A stretch of DNA of 26,744 nucleotides, from positions 1-26,744 of the forward strand of contig CAKKOZ010000061.1 in the NCBI GenBank assembly GCA_919901335.1, read 5' to 3'. This DNA comes from Nitrospiria bacterium. Lineage in GTDB: Bacteria; Nitrospirota; Nitrospiria; JACQBZ01. The notes under the pieces are model-generated. The model did no database searches, was not told the DNA's origin, and was given only the letters and a program-made list of their open reading frames with translations. The translations under genes were made by a program, and so were the position numbers. Below are positions 15,684 to 23,875 of the stretch, piece by piece; positions within the stretch are counted from its first letter, which is position 1, and each line of letters opens with the position of its first letter.

Positions 15684-18173
15684 GTGACGACCGAGACCCG
15701 AAAAATTGTGGTGGATATTGAAGACGAGATGAAAACCTCGTACCTCGATTACGCCATGAGCGTGATCGTGGGCCGGGCCCTCCCGGATGTCCGGGACGGC
15801 CTAAAACCGGTCCACCGACGGATCCTGTACGGGATGCAGGAGATGGGCTTGTTGCACAACCGGGCCTATCGGAAATCGGCCAAGGTGACCGGCGAGATCA
15901 TGGGGAATTACCATCCGCACGGGGATGCCGCCATCTACGACACCCTCGTCCGCATGGCGCAGGATTTCAACATGCGCTATCCCCTGATCGATGGGCAGGG
16001 CAATTTCGGCTCGATCGACGGCGATCCGGCGGCGGCCATGCGCTACACCGAATCCCGGCTGACCGCGCTGGCGGAGGAGCTGCTCGCCGATATTGATAAG
16101 GACACGGTGGAATTTGTTCCCAACTACGATGAGTCACGCACCGAGCCGACCGTTCTTCCCTCCCGAGTTCCTAATTTATTGATCAACGGGTCGTCCGGCA
16201 TCGCCGTGGGCATGGCAACCAACATTCCGCCGCATAACCTGCCCGAGGTGATCGATGCGCTTGCCTTGATGATCGACACGCCCGAGGTCACCATCGAGAA
16301 ACTGATGCGCATCATCAAGGGGCCGGATTTTCCGACGGGAGGATTCATCTGCGGGATGCAGGGGATCAAGGACGCCTATAAAACCGGCCGGGGCATTCTG
16401 ACGCTGCGAGGGAAGGCCACGATCGAGGTTCATCCCAAGACCGAAAAAGAAACGATCCTTATCACGGAGCTGCCGTATCAGGTGAACAAGGCCCGGCTGA
16501 TCGAGAAGGTCGCGGAGCTGGTCCGGGATAAGAAAATCGACGGCATCTCGGATGTCCGGGACGAATCGGACCGGGACGGTATGCGGATCGTGGTGGAACT
16601 CCGCCGGGGCGAAGTGGCCGCCGTGATCCTCAACCAGATCTACAAACATACCCAGCTCCAGACGACGTTCGGCGTGATCATGCTGGCCCTGGTCGGAAAC
16701 CAGCCACGGGTGCTGAACCTGGCCGAGATTCTCCAGGCCTTCATCCGGCACCGGCGCGACGTGGTCGTCCGGCGGACGCAGTACGACCTGAAAAAGGCCG
16801 AAGAGAAGGCCCATATCCTGGAAGGATTGAAGATTGCGCTGGATCATCTGGATCGGGTGATCGCATTGATCCGGCGATCGGCCTCGCCGGAGGCGGCCCG
16901 GACGGGGCTCGTTCAAGCGTTCGGGCTCTCCCAGGTCCAGTCCCAAGCGATCCTGGACATGAAGCTGCAACGGCTGACCCAGCTCGAGCGGGAAAAGCTG
17001 ACGGCCGACTACCGGGAGACGATCAAGCGGATCGAGTCCCTCCGGTCGATTCTGGGCAGCGAGGCGCTGGTCCGCAAGATCATCAAGGATGAACTTCTCG
17101 AGATCCGGGAAAAATACAAAGATGACCGCCGGACCGAGATCGTGGCCGCGGCGGAAGAGATCAATCTGGAAGACTTGATTGCGGAAGAGGACATGGTGAT
17201 CACGATCACCAACACCGGTTACATCAAACGCAACCCGGCCGGGCTCTACCGCAGCCAGCGGCGCGGAGGCAAGGGAAAGATCGGGATGGGCGTGCGCGAG
17301 GAGGATTTTGTCGAACACCTGTTCGTGGCCTCGACGCACGACTCCCTTCTCTTTTTCACGGATGCCGGGAAGGTTTATTGGCAGAAGGTCCACCAGATTC
17401 CGGAGGCCGGCCGCGCGACCAAGGGGAGGGCGATCGTCAACCTTCTTCAACTGGCCCAGGGCGAGAAAGTCACGGCGATTCTTCCGGTGAAGGAGTTCCG
17501 GGAAGACCGCTATGTCGTGATGGCGACACGGCAGGGGATCATCAAGAAGACGCCGCTTCAGGCCTACGGCAATCCGAGGGTGGGCGGAATCATCGCGCTG
17601 ACGCTGGGCCAAGGGGACAAGCTGATCGCGGTCCGCGTGACGGACGGCTCCAAGGAAATCTTGATCGGGACGAAGAAGGGGCTGGTGATCCGGTTTCCGG
17701 AAAAGCAGGTCCGTCCGATCGGCCGCACCGGGACGGGTGTAAAAGGGATCGCTTTGGAAAAGGACAACGAGGTGATCGGGATGGAGGCGCTGGACAAGGG
17801 AACAGGGGCAAGCATCCTCACCGTGACCGAACGCGGGTTCGGCAAGCGGACGGATCCGAAGGAATACCGCTCCCAGGGCCGGGGCGGAAAGGGAATCATC
17901 AGCGTACGGACGACGCCGAGGAACGGGAATGCCGTTGCCGTACTCCAAGTGGCGGACGATCAAGAAATCATGTTGATGACCGCGGAAGGGAAGATTATCC
18001 GACTCAAGCTCAAGGACATCCGGGTGATCGGCCGCAACACGCAGGGTGTTCGGCTCATCGGCCTGGACCCGAACGATCGCGTGTTCGGGGTGACCCCACT
18101 GGCCGAACGATCCGACGCGGATGAGGGATCCGAAGAACCCGCCTCGCCACAGGACCATGGCCCGTCGGCCTAA
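15684..18173 (+). CDS. gyrA: DNA gyrase subunit A
   Basis: An 829-aa gyrase breakage-reunion subunit. It starts with GTG, preceded by AGAGGGA. The quinolone-resistance region reads HPHGDAAIYDTLVRMAQDFNMRYPLIDGQGNFGSIDGDPAAAMRYTE, with catalytic tyrosine Y121. The residue at the usual resistance position is alanine (GDAAIYD, where E. coli has GDSAVYD). The C-terminal beta-pinwheel begins with the GyrA box QRRGGKG at about 525-531, which separates GyrA from ParC. An acidic tail follows (DADEGSEEPASPQD). gyrB and gyrA form one operon after dnaN. Confidence 0.97.
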   Translation: MTTETRKIVVDIEDEMKTSYLDYAMSVIVGRALPDVRDGLKPVHRRILYGMQEMGLLHNRAYRKSAKVTGEIMGNYHPHGDAAIYDTLVRMAQDFNMRYPLIDGQGNFGSIDGDPAAAMRYTESRLTALAEELLADIDKDTVEFVPNYDESRTEPTVLPSRVPNLLINGSSGIAVGMATNIPPHNLPEVIDALALMIDTPEVTIEKLMRIIKGPDFPTGGFICGMQGIKDAYKTGRGILTLRGKATIEVHPKTEKETILITELPYQVNKARLIEKVAELVRDKKIDGISDVRDESDRDGMRIVVELRRGEVAAVILNQIYKHTQLQTTFGVIMLALVGNQPRVLNLAEILQAFIRHRRDVVVRRTQYDLKKAEEKAHILEGLKIALDHLDRVIALIRRSASPEAARTGLVQAFGLSQVQSQAILDMKLQRLTQLEREKLTADYRETIKRIESLRSILGSEALVRKIIKDELLEIREKYKDDRRTEIVAAAEEINLEDLIAEEDMVITITNTGYIKRNPAGLYRSQRRGGKGKIGMGVREEDFVEHLFVASTHDSLLFFTDAGKVYWQKVHQIPEAGRATKGRAIVNLLQLAQGEKVTAILPVKEFREDRYVVMATRQGIIKKTPLQAYGNPRVGGIIALTLGQGDKLIAVRVTDGSKEILIGTKKGLVIRFPEKQVRPIGRTGTGVKGIALEKDNEVIGMEALDKGTGASILTVTERGFGKRTDPKEYRSQGRGGKGIISVRTTPRNGNAVAVLQVADDQEIMLMTAEGKIIRLKLKDIRVIGRNTQGVRLIGLDPNDRVFGVTPLAERSDADEGSEEPASPQDHGPSA

Positions 18174-18318
18174 ACCCGCTATCCCAATCCGAAGGTCATT
18201 GAGGTCAAGATCCGGAGCATTGAAAGTCGGCTGAAGACGATCACCGCACGGCCGCCGGCCATGACGAGCCGTTCCTCCGGGCTGGAGTAGGGATGAGGCG
18301 ATGCGCCCGCGCGGGACG
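18174..18318. other. Intergenic region between convergent gyrA and dciA
   Basis: There are 145 bp without a recognised gene. The gyrA reading frame remains open for 38 codons past its TAA, up to a TAG at 18288-18290. I see no clear rho-independent terminator for either gene; the only GC-rich inverted sequence (near 18303-18316) lacks a proper loop and a T run. Confidence 0.6.
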
Positions 18319-18702
18319 TTAGGGCTTACGACGATTTTTCGATGTGTCGGTGGTCGGTGTGCCGGTGGAATGAGGCGGCGTCGGGGCCGGCGGGCCCAGC
18401 TTGAGGACGATCTCCTGAATATGGAAGTCGGCCCGGAACCGGCGCAAGGCCGCATTCACTTTTTCCATCAGTGTCGGTTTTAAGAAGGCGAGTTCCTGCA
18501 TCCAGGCGGGGCTGTCCACGGCCAGGTAGAGCTTGCGAAAACGGATCTGGTCCGGTTGTGCATGCGCCGCAATCTGATCGCCGACGACCTCGGCCCAGTG
18601 CTCCCGTAGGCGGTGCTCCGCCATCGGGCCTTCGAGGCCGTATTGCGCGATGAGGCCTTGAAGAATCTGATCGGCGGATGTAAAGGGAAGCGCTTTCGGC
18701 AT
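18319..18702 (-). CDS. dciA: DciA family protein (DUF721), replicative helicase operator
   Basis: A 127-aa DUF721/DciA protein. DciA is the ancestral bacterial loader or operator of the DnaB helicase in lineages lacking DnaC or DnaI. The family pattern is visible: LIAQYGLEGPMAEHRLREHWAEVVGDQIAAHAQPDQIRFRKLYLAVDSPAWMQELAFLKPTLMEKVN, divided here into the helical start (about 12-25), the W-x-x-VVG turn (about 34-40), the beta strand LYLAVDSPAWMQEL, and the final helix. The C-terminus after about residue 107 is a Pro/Thr-rich tail. It is convergent with gyrA and lies near the origin, which suits a replication role. Confidence 0.85.
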   Translation of the reverse strand: MPKALPFTSADQILQGLIAQYGLEGPMAEHRLREHWAEVVGDQIAAHAQPDQIRFRKLYLAVDSPAWMQELAFLKPTLMEKVNAALRRFRADFHIQEIVLKLGPPAPTPPHSTGTPTTDTSKNRRKP

Positions 18703-18805
18703 CGGTCTCTACCGGAAAAACGTAGGGTCATTTACGATGGGGCCAGTATATCGCGAAGAATCCCGGCGGTCAAGAACCTTCGAAAAACATCGGGCGATCA
18801 ATGAA

Positions 18806-18834
18806 TTGCATGATTTTGTTTTCTGTGGTATGAT
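18806..18834 (+). promoter_or_regulatory. Probable sigma-70 promoter for smpB-ssrA
   Basis: TTGCAT (18806-18811) and TATGAT (18829-18834) with a 17-bp spacer lie in the 175-bp gap between divergent dciA and smpB. The transcript would start about 35 nt before the smpB ATG. No other structure was seen in this gap. Confidence 0.7.
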
Positions 18835-18877
18835 GACGCCCGGCGATGTTTAACCTCCGGTCTCACAAAGCGGTGTC

Positions 18878-19336
18878 ATGGCAAATGATTCGGTGGCGGC
18901 CACCAATTCAAAGGCCTTTCATGATTACCATATTGAGGAAAAGTACGAGGCCGGGATCGTTTTGGTCGGGACGGAGGTCAAGGCATTAAGAGAAGGCCGG
19001 GTGAATCTTCGCGACAGCTTCGCGCGGATCGAAGGCAACGAGGTTTTTTTACACCATTGCCATATCAGCCCTTACAGTCATGGAAACATCGCGAACCATG
19101 AACCATTAAGGGTCCGAAAACTGCTGCTGAACCGGAACGAGATCAGTAAGCTGATCGGGAAAACGCAGCGGCGCGGCTTTACCTTGGTGCCGTTGAAGAT
19201 TTATTTCAAGGAGGGCCGGGCCAAGGTTGAGCTGGCCCTGGGGATTGGGAAGCAGGCCGCGGATAAGCGCGAGACGCTGCGGCGGAAGATCGCGGAACGG
19301 GAGATTCAGAAGGCCTTCAAACAAAGACACCGGTAG
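18878..19336 (+). CDS. smpB: SsrA-binding protein SmpB
   Basis: A 152-aa OB-fold protein that binds tmRNA and brings it to stalled ribosomes for trans-translation. The family motifs are in order: the KAFHDYHIEEKYEAGIVLVGTEVKALREG region in the N-terminal half, NLRDSFARI, then HISPYSHGN, LLLNRNEI, and a basic C-terminal tail (KRETLRRKIAEREIQKAFKQRHR, with the usual KR-x-x-x-R-R character) that inserts into the mRNA channel. The tmRNA gene begins 37 bp after the stop, so both components of the rescue system are adjacent. The ribosome site before the ATG is weak. Confidence 0.97.
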   Translation: MANDSVAATNSKAFHDYHIEEKYEAGIVLVGTEVKALREGRVNLRDSFARIEGNEVFLHHCHISPYSHGNIANHEPLRVRKLLLNRNEISKLIGKTQRRGFTLVPLKIYFKEGRAKVELALGIGKQAADKRETLRRKIAEREIQKAFKQRHR

Positions 19337-19373
19337 TGCGATCATAAACCGGACTATTAATCATTAACAAAGG

Positions 19374-19723
19374 GGGGGCGACCGGATTCGACGGAGATCA
19401 AGAGGTTTCGGGCGGCATGCCGAGGTCCCACAGGGGCTCGTTAAACACCTGTGGAAACAAGTAACTGCCAATACTGAATTGGCCCTCGCCGCTTAATAGC
19501 GGCGCGTCCATCTGACTGTTGTCTGTGCGGTCAGCCTGGATGTCACGATAGCAGACTGGTTCCGCGGGTGGTCCGGGCCCGCGGGATGAGACAAACTGGA
19601 ATAGCGGTTCTTCGGGTTTGTTGCTGTACCTGAGGAATGGCGAATCGCAAACAGCCACTACGCATGTAGTCACCTGGGGCTGACGTTCTTCGGACGCGGG
19701 TTCAACTCCCGCCGCCTCCACCA
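19374..19723 (+). ncRNA. ssrA: Transfer-messenger RNA (tmRNA)
   Basis: A one-piece tmRNA of about 350 nt. The 5' end GGGGGCG (19374-19380) pairs as a 7-bp acceptor stem with CGCCTCC near the 3' end (one G-U pair), followed by the discriminator A and an encoded CCA at 19721-19723. The conserved GGATTCGACGG follows the 5' stem. The T arm (GCGGGTTCAACTCCCGC) closes the tRNA-like domain. The tag-coding segment lies at 19467-19499. GC-rich pseudoknot-like stretches occupy the middle. It is directly downstream of smpB. The end coordinates rest on the acceptor pairing and should be accurate to within a base or two. Confidence 0.95.
19467..19499 (+). other. tmRNA proteolysis-tag reading frame
   Basis: From the resume codon GCC, the frame encodes ANTELALAA followed by tandem stops TAA TAG. 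The upstream context GTAACT and the ALAA end match the usual tmRNA tag layout. With the non-templated alanine, the tag would be AANTELALAA, recognised by ClpXP-type proteases through its C-terminal LAA. Confidence 0.9.
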
Positions 19724-19753
19724 AAACTTATTTACGCGGACGGTGGGTCTTTC

Positions 19754-20236
19754 ATGGACGGCACGGGCAAGATTGCCATCGCCAGCGACCACGCCGGCGT
19801 GGATCTCAAAGACAGGATCGTCAAATGTCTTCAGGGGCTGGGTCAGCCGGTCGAGGACTTGGGAACGAATAATCAGGACTCGGTTGACTACCCGGATTAC
19901 GGGCTTCAGGTGGCCCAAGCCGTTTCGGAGGGCACGGTCGAACGGGGCATCCTCATCTGCGGCACCGGGATCGGGATGTCGATCGTGGCCAATAAATTCC
20001 CGGGCGTGCGCGCGGCCCTCTGTCAAGATCTGTTTACGGCCGAGGTCAGCCGTCGGCATAATGACGCCAATGTTCTGGTCTTGGGTGGACGCGTGCTGGA
20101 GGGGAAAATGGCCCTGGAGATCGTCCAACGGTGGCTTGCTACCGGGTTCGACGGCGGCCGTCATGCACGGCGGCTGGCCAAAATCGAAGCGATCGAGAAA
20201 AACATGCGCCAAAAGAACATACCAAGGGGCAAGTGA
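19754..20236 (+). CDS. rpiB: Ribose-5-phosphate isomerase B
   Basis: A 160-aa RpiB/LacA family isomerase interconverting ribose 5-phosphate and ribulose 5-phosphate in the pentose phosphate pathway. It has IAIASDHAGVDLK at the N-terminus, DLGT and DYPDYG motifs, the catalytic cysteine C69 in ILICGTGIGMSIVANKFPGVRAALC, and RRHNDANVLVLGGR. The length is slightly above 150 through a basic C-terminal helix. The ATG at 19754 begins 30 bp after tmRNA; glyA follows after 3 bp, so the pair is cotranscribed. It may use the smpB promoter if tmRNA has no terminator; none is visible. Confidence 0.96.
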   Translation: MDGTGKIAIASDHAGVDLKDRIVKCLQGLGQPVEDLGTNNQDSVDYPDYGLQVAQAVSEGTVERGILICGTGIGMSIVANKFPGVRAALCQDLFTAEVSRRHNDANVLVLGGRVLEGKMALEIVQRWLATGFDGGRHARRLAKIEAIEKNMRQKNIPRGK

Positions 20237-20239
20237 TCC

Positions 20240-21475
20240 GTGTCTTGGTTGAAAAAAGCCGATCCTGAAATCTATCAAGCCATTCGGGGCGAGAGCAAAC
20301 GCGAGCAGGAGCAGATCATACTGATCGCCTCCGAGAACTACGCCAGCCGGGCGGTTCTCGAAGCCCAGGGAAGCCTCCTCACCAATAAATACGCCGAGGG
20401 TCTTCCCGGAAAACGGTACTACGGCGGATGCGAGTTCGTGGATGTGGCCGAGTCGCTGGCGATCGCGCGCGCGAAGGAGCTTTTCGGCGTTGACCACGCG
20501 AACGTTCAGCCGCATTCCGGAACGCAGGCCAACATGGCCGTCTATCTGGCCATGCTCAAACCCGGCGACGTGATTCTCTCGATGAGCCTGGCCCACGGCG
20601 GGCATCTCTCGCACGGCCATCCGGTCAATTTTTCGGGCAGCATCTATCGCCCGGTCTTCTACGGCGTGCGGCGCGACACCGGCCGGATTGATTACGATGA
20701 GGTGGCCCGGCTGGCCGAGGCGCATCGGCCCCGGCTGATCGTGACGGGCGCCAGCGCCTACCCCCGTGTCTTCGACTTCAAGCGGCTGCGGGAGATTGCG
20801 GATCACTGCGGCGCGCTCCTGATGGCCGACATCGCCCATATCGCGGGGCTGGTCGCGGCCGGGGTGCATCCCAGTCCGGTACCCTACGCCGACTTTGTAA
20901 CCACCACGACGCAGAAAACACTACGGGGGCCGCGCGGAGGAATGGTGATGTGCAGGGCCTCGTATGCGAAGGCGATCGACAAGGCGGTCTTCCCCGGCAT
21001 CCAGGGCGGGCCGCTCATGCATGTCATCGCGGCCAAGGCGGTGGCCTTCAAAGAGGCGCTGACGCCGAAATTCAAGATCTACCAGCGGCAGATCGTGACC
21101 AACGCGCAGGCGCTGGCGGAAGGGCTGGTCCGGCGCGGTTTTCGGCTCGTCTCCGGCGGGACGGACAATCACCTGATGTTAGTGGATCTATCAAACCGGA
21201 ACGTGACCGGGAAGGATGCCGAAGCGGCCCTCGATCGGGCCGGGATCACGGTGAACAAAAACGCGATCCCTTTCGATGAAAAACCGCCGGCGGTTGCGAG
21301 CGGGATCCGCCTGGGCACCCCGGCCGTCACGACGCGCGGGATGAAGGCGCGCGAGATGGAGATCATCGCGGAGGCGATCCATCGCGTGACGTCGAACCCA
21401 GGCGATGAGGCCGTAATCCGGGAGACCCGCAAGCGGATGAAGGCGCTTTGTAAAAAATTCCCGTTCAAGGGGTAA
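20240..21475 (+). CDS. glyA: Serine hydroxymethyltransferase
   Basis: A 411-aa PLP enzyme converting serine and tetrahydrofolate to glycine and 5,10-methylene-THF, the main one-carbon source. It starts with GTG at 20240, after AAGGGG at the end of rpiB. Typical motifs are LIASENYAS, NKYAEGLPGKRYYGG, NVQPHSGTQANMAVY, LSHGHPVNFSG and ADIAHIAGLVAAG. The PLP lysine is K226 within TTTTQKTLRGPRGG. In nearly all members the residue before this lysine is histidine (TTTTHKT); here it is Q225. The rest of the enzyme looks fully functional. Confidence 0.96.
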   Translation: MSWLKKADPEIYQAIRGESKREQEQIILIASENYASRAVLEAQGSLLTNKYAEGLPGKRYYGGCEFVDVAESLAIARAKELFGVDHANVQPHSGTQANMAVYLAMLKPGDVILSMSLAHGGHLSHGHPVNFSGSIYRPVFYGVRRDTGRIDYDEVARLAEAHRPRLIVTGASAYPRVFDFKRLREIADHCGALLMADIAHIAGLVAAGVHPSPVPYADFVTTTTQKTLRGPRGGMVMCRASYAKAIDKAVFPGIQGGPLMHVIAAKAVAFKEALTPKFKIYQRQIVTNAQALAEGLVRRGFRLVSGGTDNHLMLVDLSNRNVTGKDAEAALDRAGITVNKNAIPFDEKPPAVASGIRLGTPAVTTRGMKAREMEIIAEAIHRVTSNPGDEAVIRETRKRMKALCKKFPFKG

Positions 21476-21530
21476 AATCTGAAATTTGAGATTTGAAAGC
21501 CGTACAGGCCCCCGGAAAAAAAGGTAGCCC

Positions 21531-22082
21531 GTGCAATGTCCTCATTGTGAATCGCTCGATAACAAAGTGGTGGATTCCCGGCTGAGCCAGGAAGGCGCTG
21601 TGATCCGCCGCCGCCGGGAATGCCTCAAGTGCAAGCGCCGGTTCAGCACCTACGAGCGCGTGGAAAAAACATCGCCGATGGTGATCAAAAAGGACGGCCG
21701 GCGGGAACACCTGGATCGCCAGAAAGTTCTGGCCGGGCTGAAGAAGGCCTGCGAGAAGCGGCCGATCAGCATGGATACGCTCGACACCGTGGCCGCGCGG
21801 ATTGAGAAAAAGTTTCAGGAAAACGGGGAGACCGAGATCCCCAGCCAGGCGATCGGCGAGGCCGTGATGGCCGAGCTGTATCATCTGGATCAGGTGGCCT
21901 ATGTGCGTTTCGCCTCGGTCTACCGGGAGTTCAAAGATTTGAACCAGTTCATGTCCGAGTTGAAAGGCCTCTTGGACCGGGATAAAGCCGACACGACCCA
22001 CCTGACCGGCAGGCAGGAAGAACACGTCGCCCGCTCCCTGACGGTCAAAGAAGGCGGGCCCGCCGCCAAACCGTCGGCGTAG
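21531..22082 (+). CDS. nrdR: Transcriptional repressor NrdR
   Basis: A 183-aa repressor of ribonucleotide reductase genes that senses ATP/dATP. It starts with GTG and has the zinc ribbon C3-P-H-C6 and C31-x-x-C34, followed by RRFSTYERVE and the ATP-cone domain (VIKKDGRREHLDRQKVLAGL onward, to about residue 140). The tail of about 35 residues after the cone (from LKGLLDRDKAD) is longer than usual and polar. It lies 55 bp after glyA; the next gene begins at the base after its stop. No NrdR box is evident inside this window, so its targets are elsewhere. Confidence 0.95.
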   Translation: MQCPHCESLDNKVVDSRLSQEGAVIRRRRECLKCKRRFSTYERVEKTSPMVIKKDGRREHLDRQKVLAGLKKACEKRPISMDTLDTVAARIEKKFQENGETEIPSQAIGEAVMAELYHLDQVAYVRFASVYREFKDLNQFMSELKGLLDRDKADTTHLTGRQEEHVARSLTVKEGGPAAKPSA

Positions 22083-23222
22083 ATGGCGGGCGAGCCCTTT
22101 GCCATGAACCGGCCGGCCGCCCGCACCGGCCCCTCTCCGGTCTCGATGAAAAAAACCCATGTCGCCATTATCGGAGCCGGACGCGGCGGAACCTCGTTGA
22201 TTGAGATCTTCCATTCCGATCCGCTCGTCCAGATCATGGGCGTGGCCGACATCCGCCCCCAGGCGCCCGGGATCCTTCTCGCCCGGCGGCTGGCGATTTC
22301 CACCACCCCGGATTATAAACGGCTGCTCCGCCTTAAAAAAGTGGATATCCTCATTGATGTGACGGGCAATCCGAAGGTGGATCGAAGCCTTCGGGAGCTC
22401 AAACGGCCGGATCGGGCCGTGATCGGCGGGCCGATCGCCAAATTCATGTGGCAGTTGATTGAGGCCCGGATCAAGGGCAAAGAGGAGATCGAAAAGCATC
22501 TTCGGGAGTACCAGACCCTCTATGGATTGTACATACAGGAAGTCCAGCATGCGATCGCCGAAGAGCGGACCCGGATCGCGCTGGATATCCATGACGGGCT
22601 GGTCCAGACGCTGGTGGGGCTCAACTACAAACTGGATCTCTGCGGTGAGTTGATACAGAAAGACCCGGCGCAGTGCCGCCCGTTGATCCGGGAGACACGC
22701 GAGCTATTGAAGGCCGCGATTGAAGAGACTCGCCAGGTCATCTTCAACCTCCGGCCGCTGCATTTCGACCGGATGGAGTTCCTCCCGGGGATCCGAAACT
22801 ACCTCAAGACCTACGCCCGGCAGTATCAGATCGAGACCGACTTCAAGATCCGGGGCGACGAGCAGCGCATCCCGCCGAGGGTCAAGATCTTTTTGTTCCG
22901 GATTATTCAAGAAGCGCTGTCCAATGTCCAGCGGCATGCGAAGGCCACGCGGGTCAGGGTGGACTTGACGGTCGGGAAATCGGACATCCGAACGATGCTG
23001 TCGGACAACGGTCGGGGTTTTGATCTGGAAGAGGTCTCGTCGCATCCGGAAAAGTGGGCCTCGTTCGGGCTGAAGGGGATCCTGGAGCGGGCGAGGCTTT
23101 TGGGCGGCACGGCCGTCATTGACACCAAACCGGGGCAGGGGACGAAGATCGTGCTTCGCGTCCCGCTCGCGGGGAAGGAGAGCACCCTCCGTGAACAAAA
23201 CCCGAGTGCTGATCGCCGATGA
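22083..23222 (+). CDS. Cytoplasmic sensor histidine kinase with N-terminal Rossmann domain
   Basis: A 379-aa NarL-type histidine kinase with no membrane segment. Residues about 25-125 form a dinucleotide-binding Rossmann fold: the glycine loop GAGRGG (31-36), an acidic residue D56 at the end of strand 2 (GVADIRP, favouring NAD over NADP), and the later strand VDILIDVTGNP (87-97). A helical linker (about 127-160) leads to the HisKA_3 dimerisation domain with phosphoacceptor H170 in LDIHDGLVQTL. The HATPase domain has the N box with N281 (EALSNVQRHAK), DNGRGF (308-313) and GLKGILERARLLGG. The first ATG abuts the nrdR stop; ATGs at residues 8 and 22 are alternative starts. The response-regulator gene overlaps its end by 32 bp. 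Signal and targets are unknown. Confidence 0.87.
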   Translation: MAGEPFAMNRPAARTGPSPVSMKKTHVAIIGAGRGGTSLIEIFHSDPLVQIMGVADIRPQAPGILLARRLAISTTPDYKRLLRLKKVDILIDVTGNPKVDRSLRELKRPDRAVIGGPIAKFMWQLIEARIKGKEEIEKHLREYQTLYGLYIQEVQHAIAEERTRIALDIHDGLVQTLVGLNYKLDLCGELIQKDPAQCRPLIRETRELLKAAIEETRQVIFNLRPLHFDRMEFLPGIRNYLKTYARQYQIETDFKIRGDEQRIPPRVKIFLFRIIQEALSNVQRHAKATRVRVDLTVGKSDIRTMLSDNGRGFDLEEVSSHPEKWASFGLKGILERARLLGGTAVIDTKPGQGTKIVLRVPLAGKESTLREQNPSADRR

Positions 23223-23862
23223 TCACCAGGTTGTCCGGGAAGGCCTCTCGGCGATCCTGACGACCAAGGAAGACATCGAGGTGGTCGGCCTTGCAAAGGA
23301 CGGGGTCGAAGCGGTCGAGATGACCCGCACGTTGCTGCCTGACGTGGTCCTGATGGACATCAGCATGCCCCGGATGAACGGCGTGGAGGCCACCCGCGAG
23401 ATCAAGCGGGAGAACCCCCACATCGGCGTCGTCGTGCTCACGATGTATGCCGAGGAGGAGTATATCTTCGATCTGGTCAAGGCCGGGGCGACCGGGTATC
23501 TTCTGAAAGACGCCGATTCGTCCCAGATCGTCAAGGCGATCCGGGCCATCGCCGAGGGGGAATCGCTGATTCATCCGTCGGTGGCGAGCAAGATCTTAAA
23601 TGAATTTTCGCTGCTCGCCGCGGGCAAGGGGCGAAAGCCGGGCCGTCTCGAGCATGACCTGACCGACCGGGAGATCACGGTTCTCGAACTGGTTGCGGAG
23701 GGCAAGACCAATAAGGAGATCGCCAACGTCCTTGAGCTGAGCGAGAAAACGGTGAAAAACCATGTCCGGAACATCTTCCACAAGCTCCATGTCTACGACC
23801 GTACGCAGGCCGCGGTTCATGCCATCCGAAAGGGCCTGATCGAGCTGGGCCCCAAATCGTAA
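23191..23862 (+). CDS. NarL/FixJ-family response regulator
   Basis: A 223-aa two-component regulator and the obvious partner of the preceding kinase, whose gene it overlaps by 32 bp. The receiver domain has D10-D11, phosphoacceptor D56 (VVLMDISMPRMNG), the switch threonine in VVLTMY and the lysine in GYLLKDADSS. A linker leads to the LuxR-type helix-turn-helix, LTDREITVLELVAEGKTNKEIANVLELSEKTVKNHV in the last 70 residues, which binds DNA. The GTG at 23191, with GGAAGGAG about 10 nt upstream, gives the conserved start VNKTRVLIADDH. An open frame runs further upstream to 23119 but is not receiver-like. Confidence 0.92.
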   Translation: MNKTRVLIADDHQVVREGLSAILTTKEDIEVVGLAKDGVEAVEMTRTLLPDVVLMDISMPRMNGVEATREIKRENPHIGVVVLTMYAEEEYIFDLVKAGATGYLLKDADSSQIVKAIRAIAEGESLIHPSVASKILNEFSLLAAGKGRKPGRLEHDLTDREITVLELVAEGKTNKEIANVLELSEKTVKNHVRNIFHKLHVYDRTQAAVHAIRKGLIELGPKS

Positions 23863-23875
23863 TCTCAATCATCCC

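Noticed and set aside
18303..18316. GC-rich inverted sequence between gyrA and dciA as a terminator
   Set aside because: The stem leaves almost no loop and is not followed by a T run at the right distance on either strand.
16176..18455. 759-codon open frame on the minus strand
   Set aside because: It lies antisense to gyrA, extends into dciA in another frame and has no recognisable domain; long antisense frames are expected in GC-rich genes.
19398..19724. Open frame of 108 codons opposite the tmRNA, starting MVEAAGVEPASEE
   Set aside because: It is the antisense of ssrA; the VEAAGVEP start is the reverse complement of the T arm and acceptor end. This is a common false protein call.
19670..20869. 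399-codon open frame on the minus strand
   Set aside because: Shadow of rpiB and glyA, and it begins within the tmRNA. No domain is recognisable.
21480..21500. Short AT-rich GAAATTTGAGATTTGAAA repeat between glyA and nrdR
   Set aside because: Imperfect and only about 20 bp; no function or repeat family could be supported from one copy.
21465..22592. 375-codon open frame on the minus strand
   Set aside because: Antisense to nrdR and the kinase gene, both of which are secure on the plus strand.
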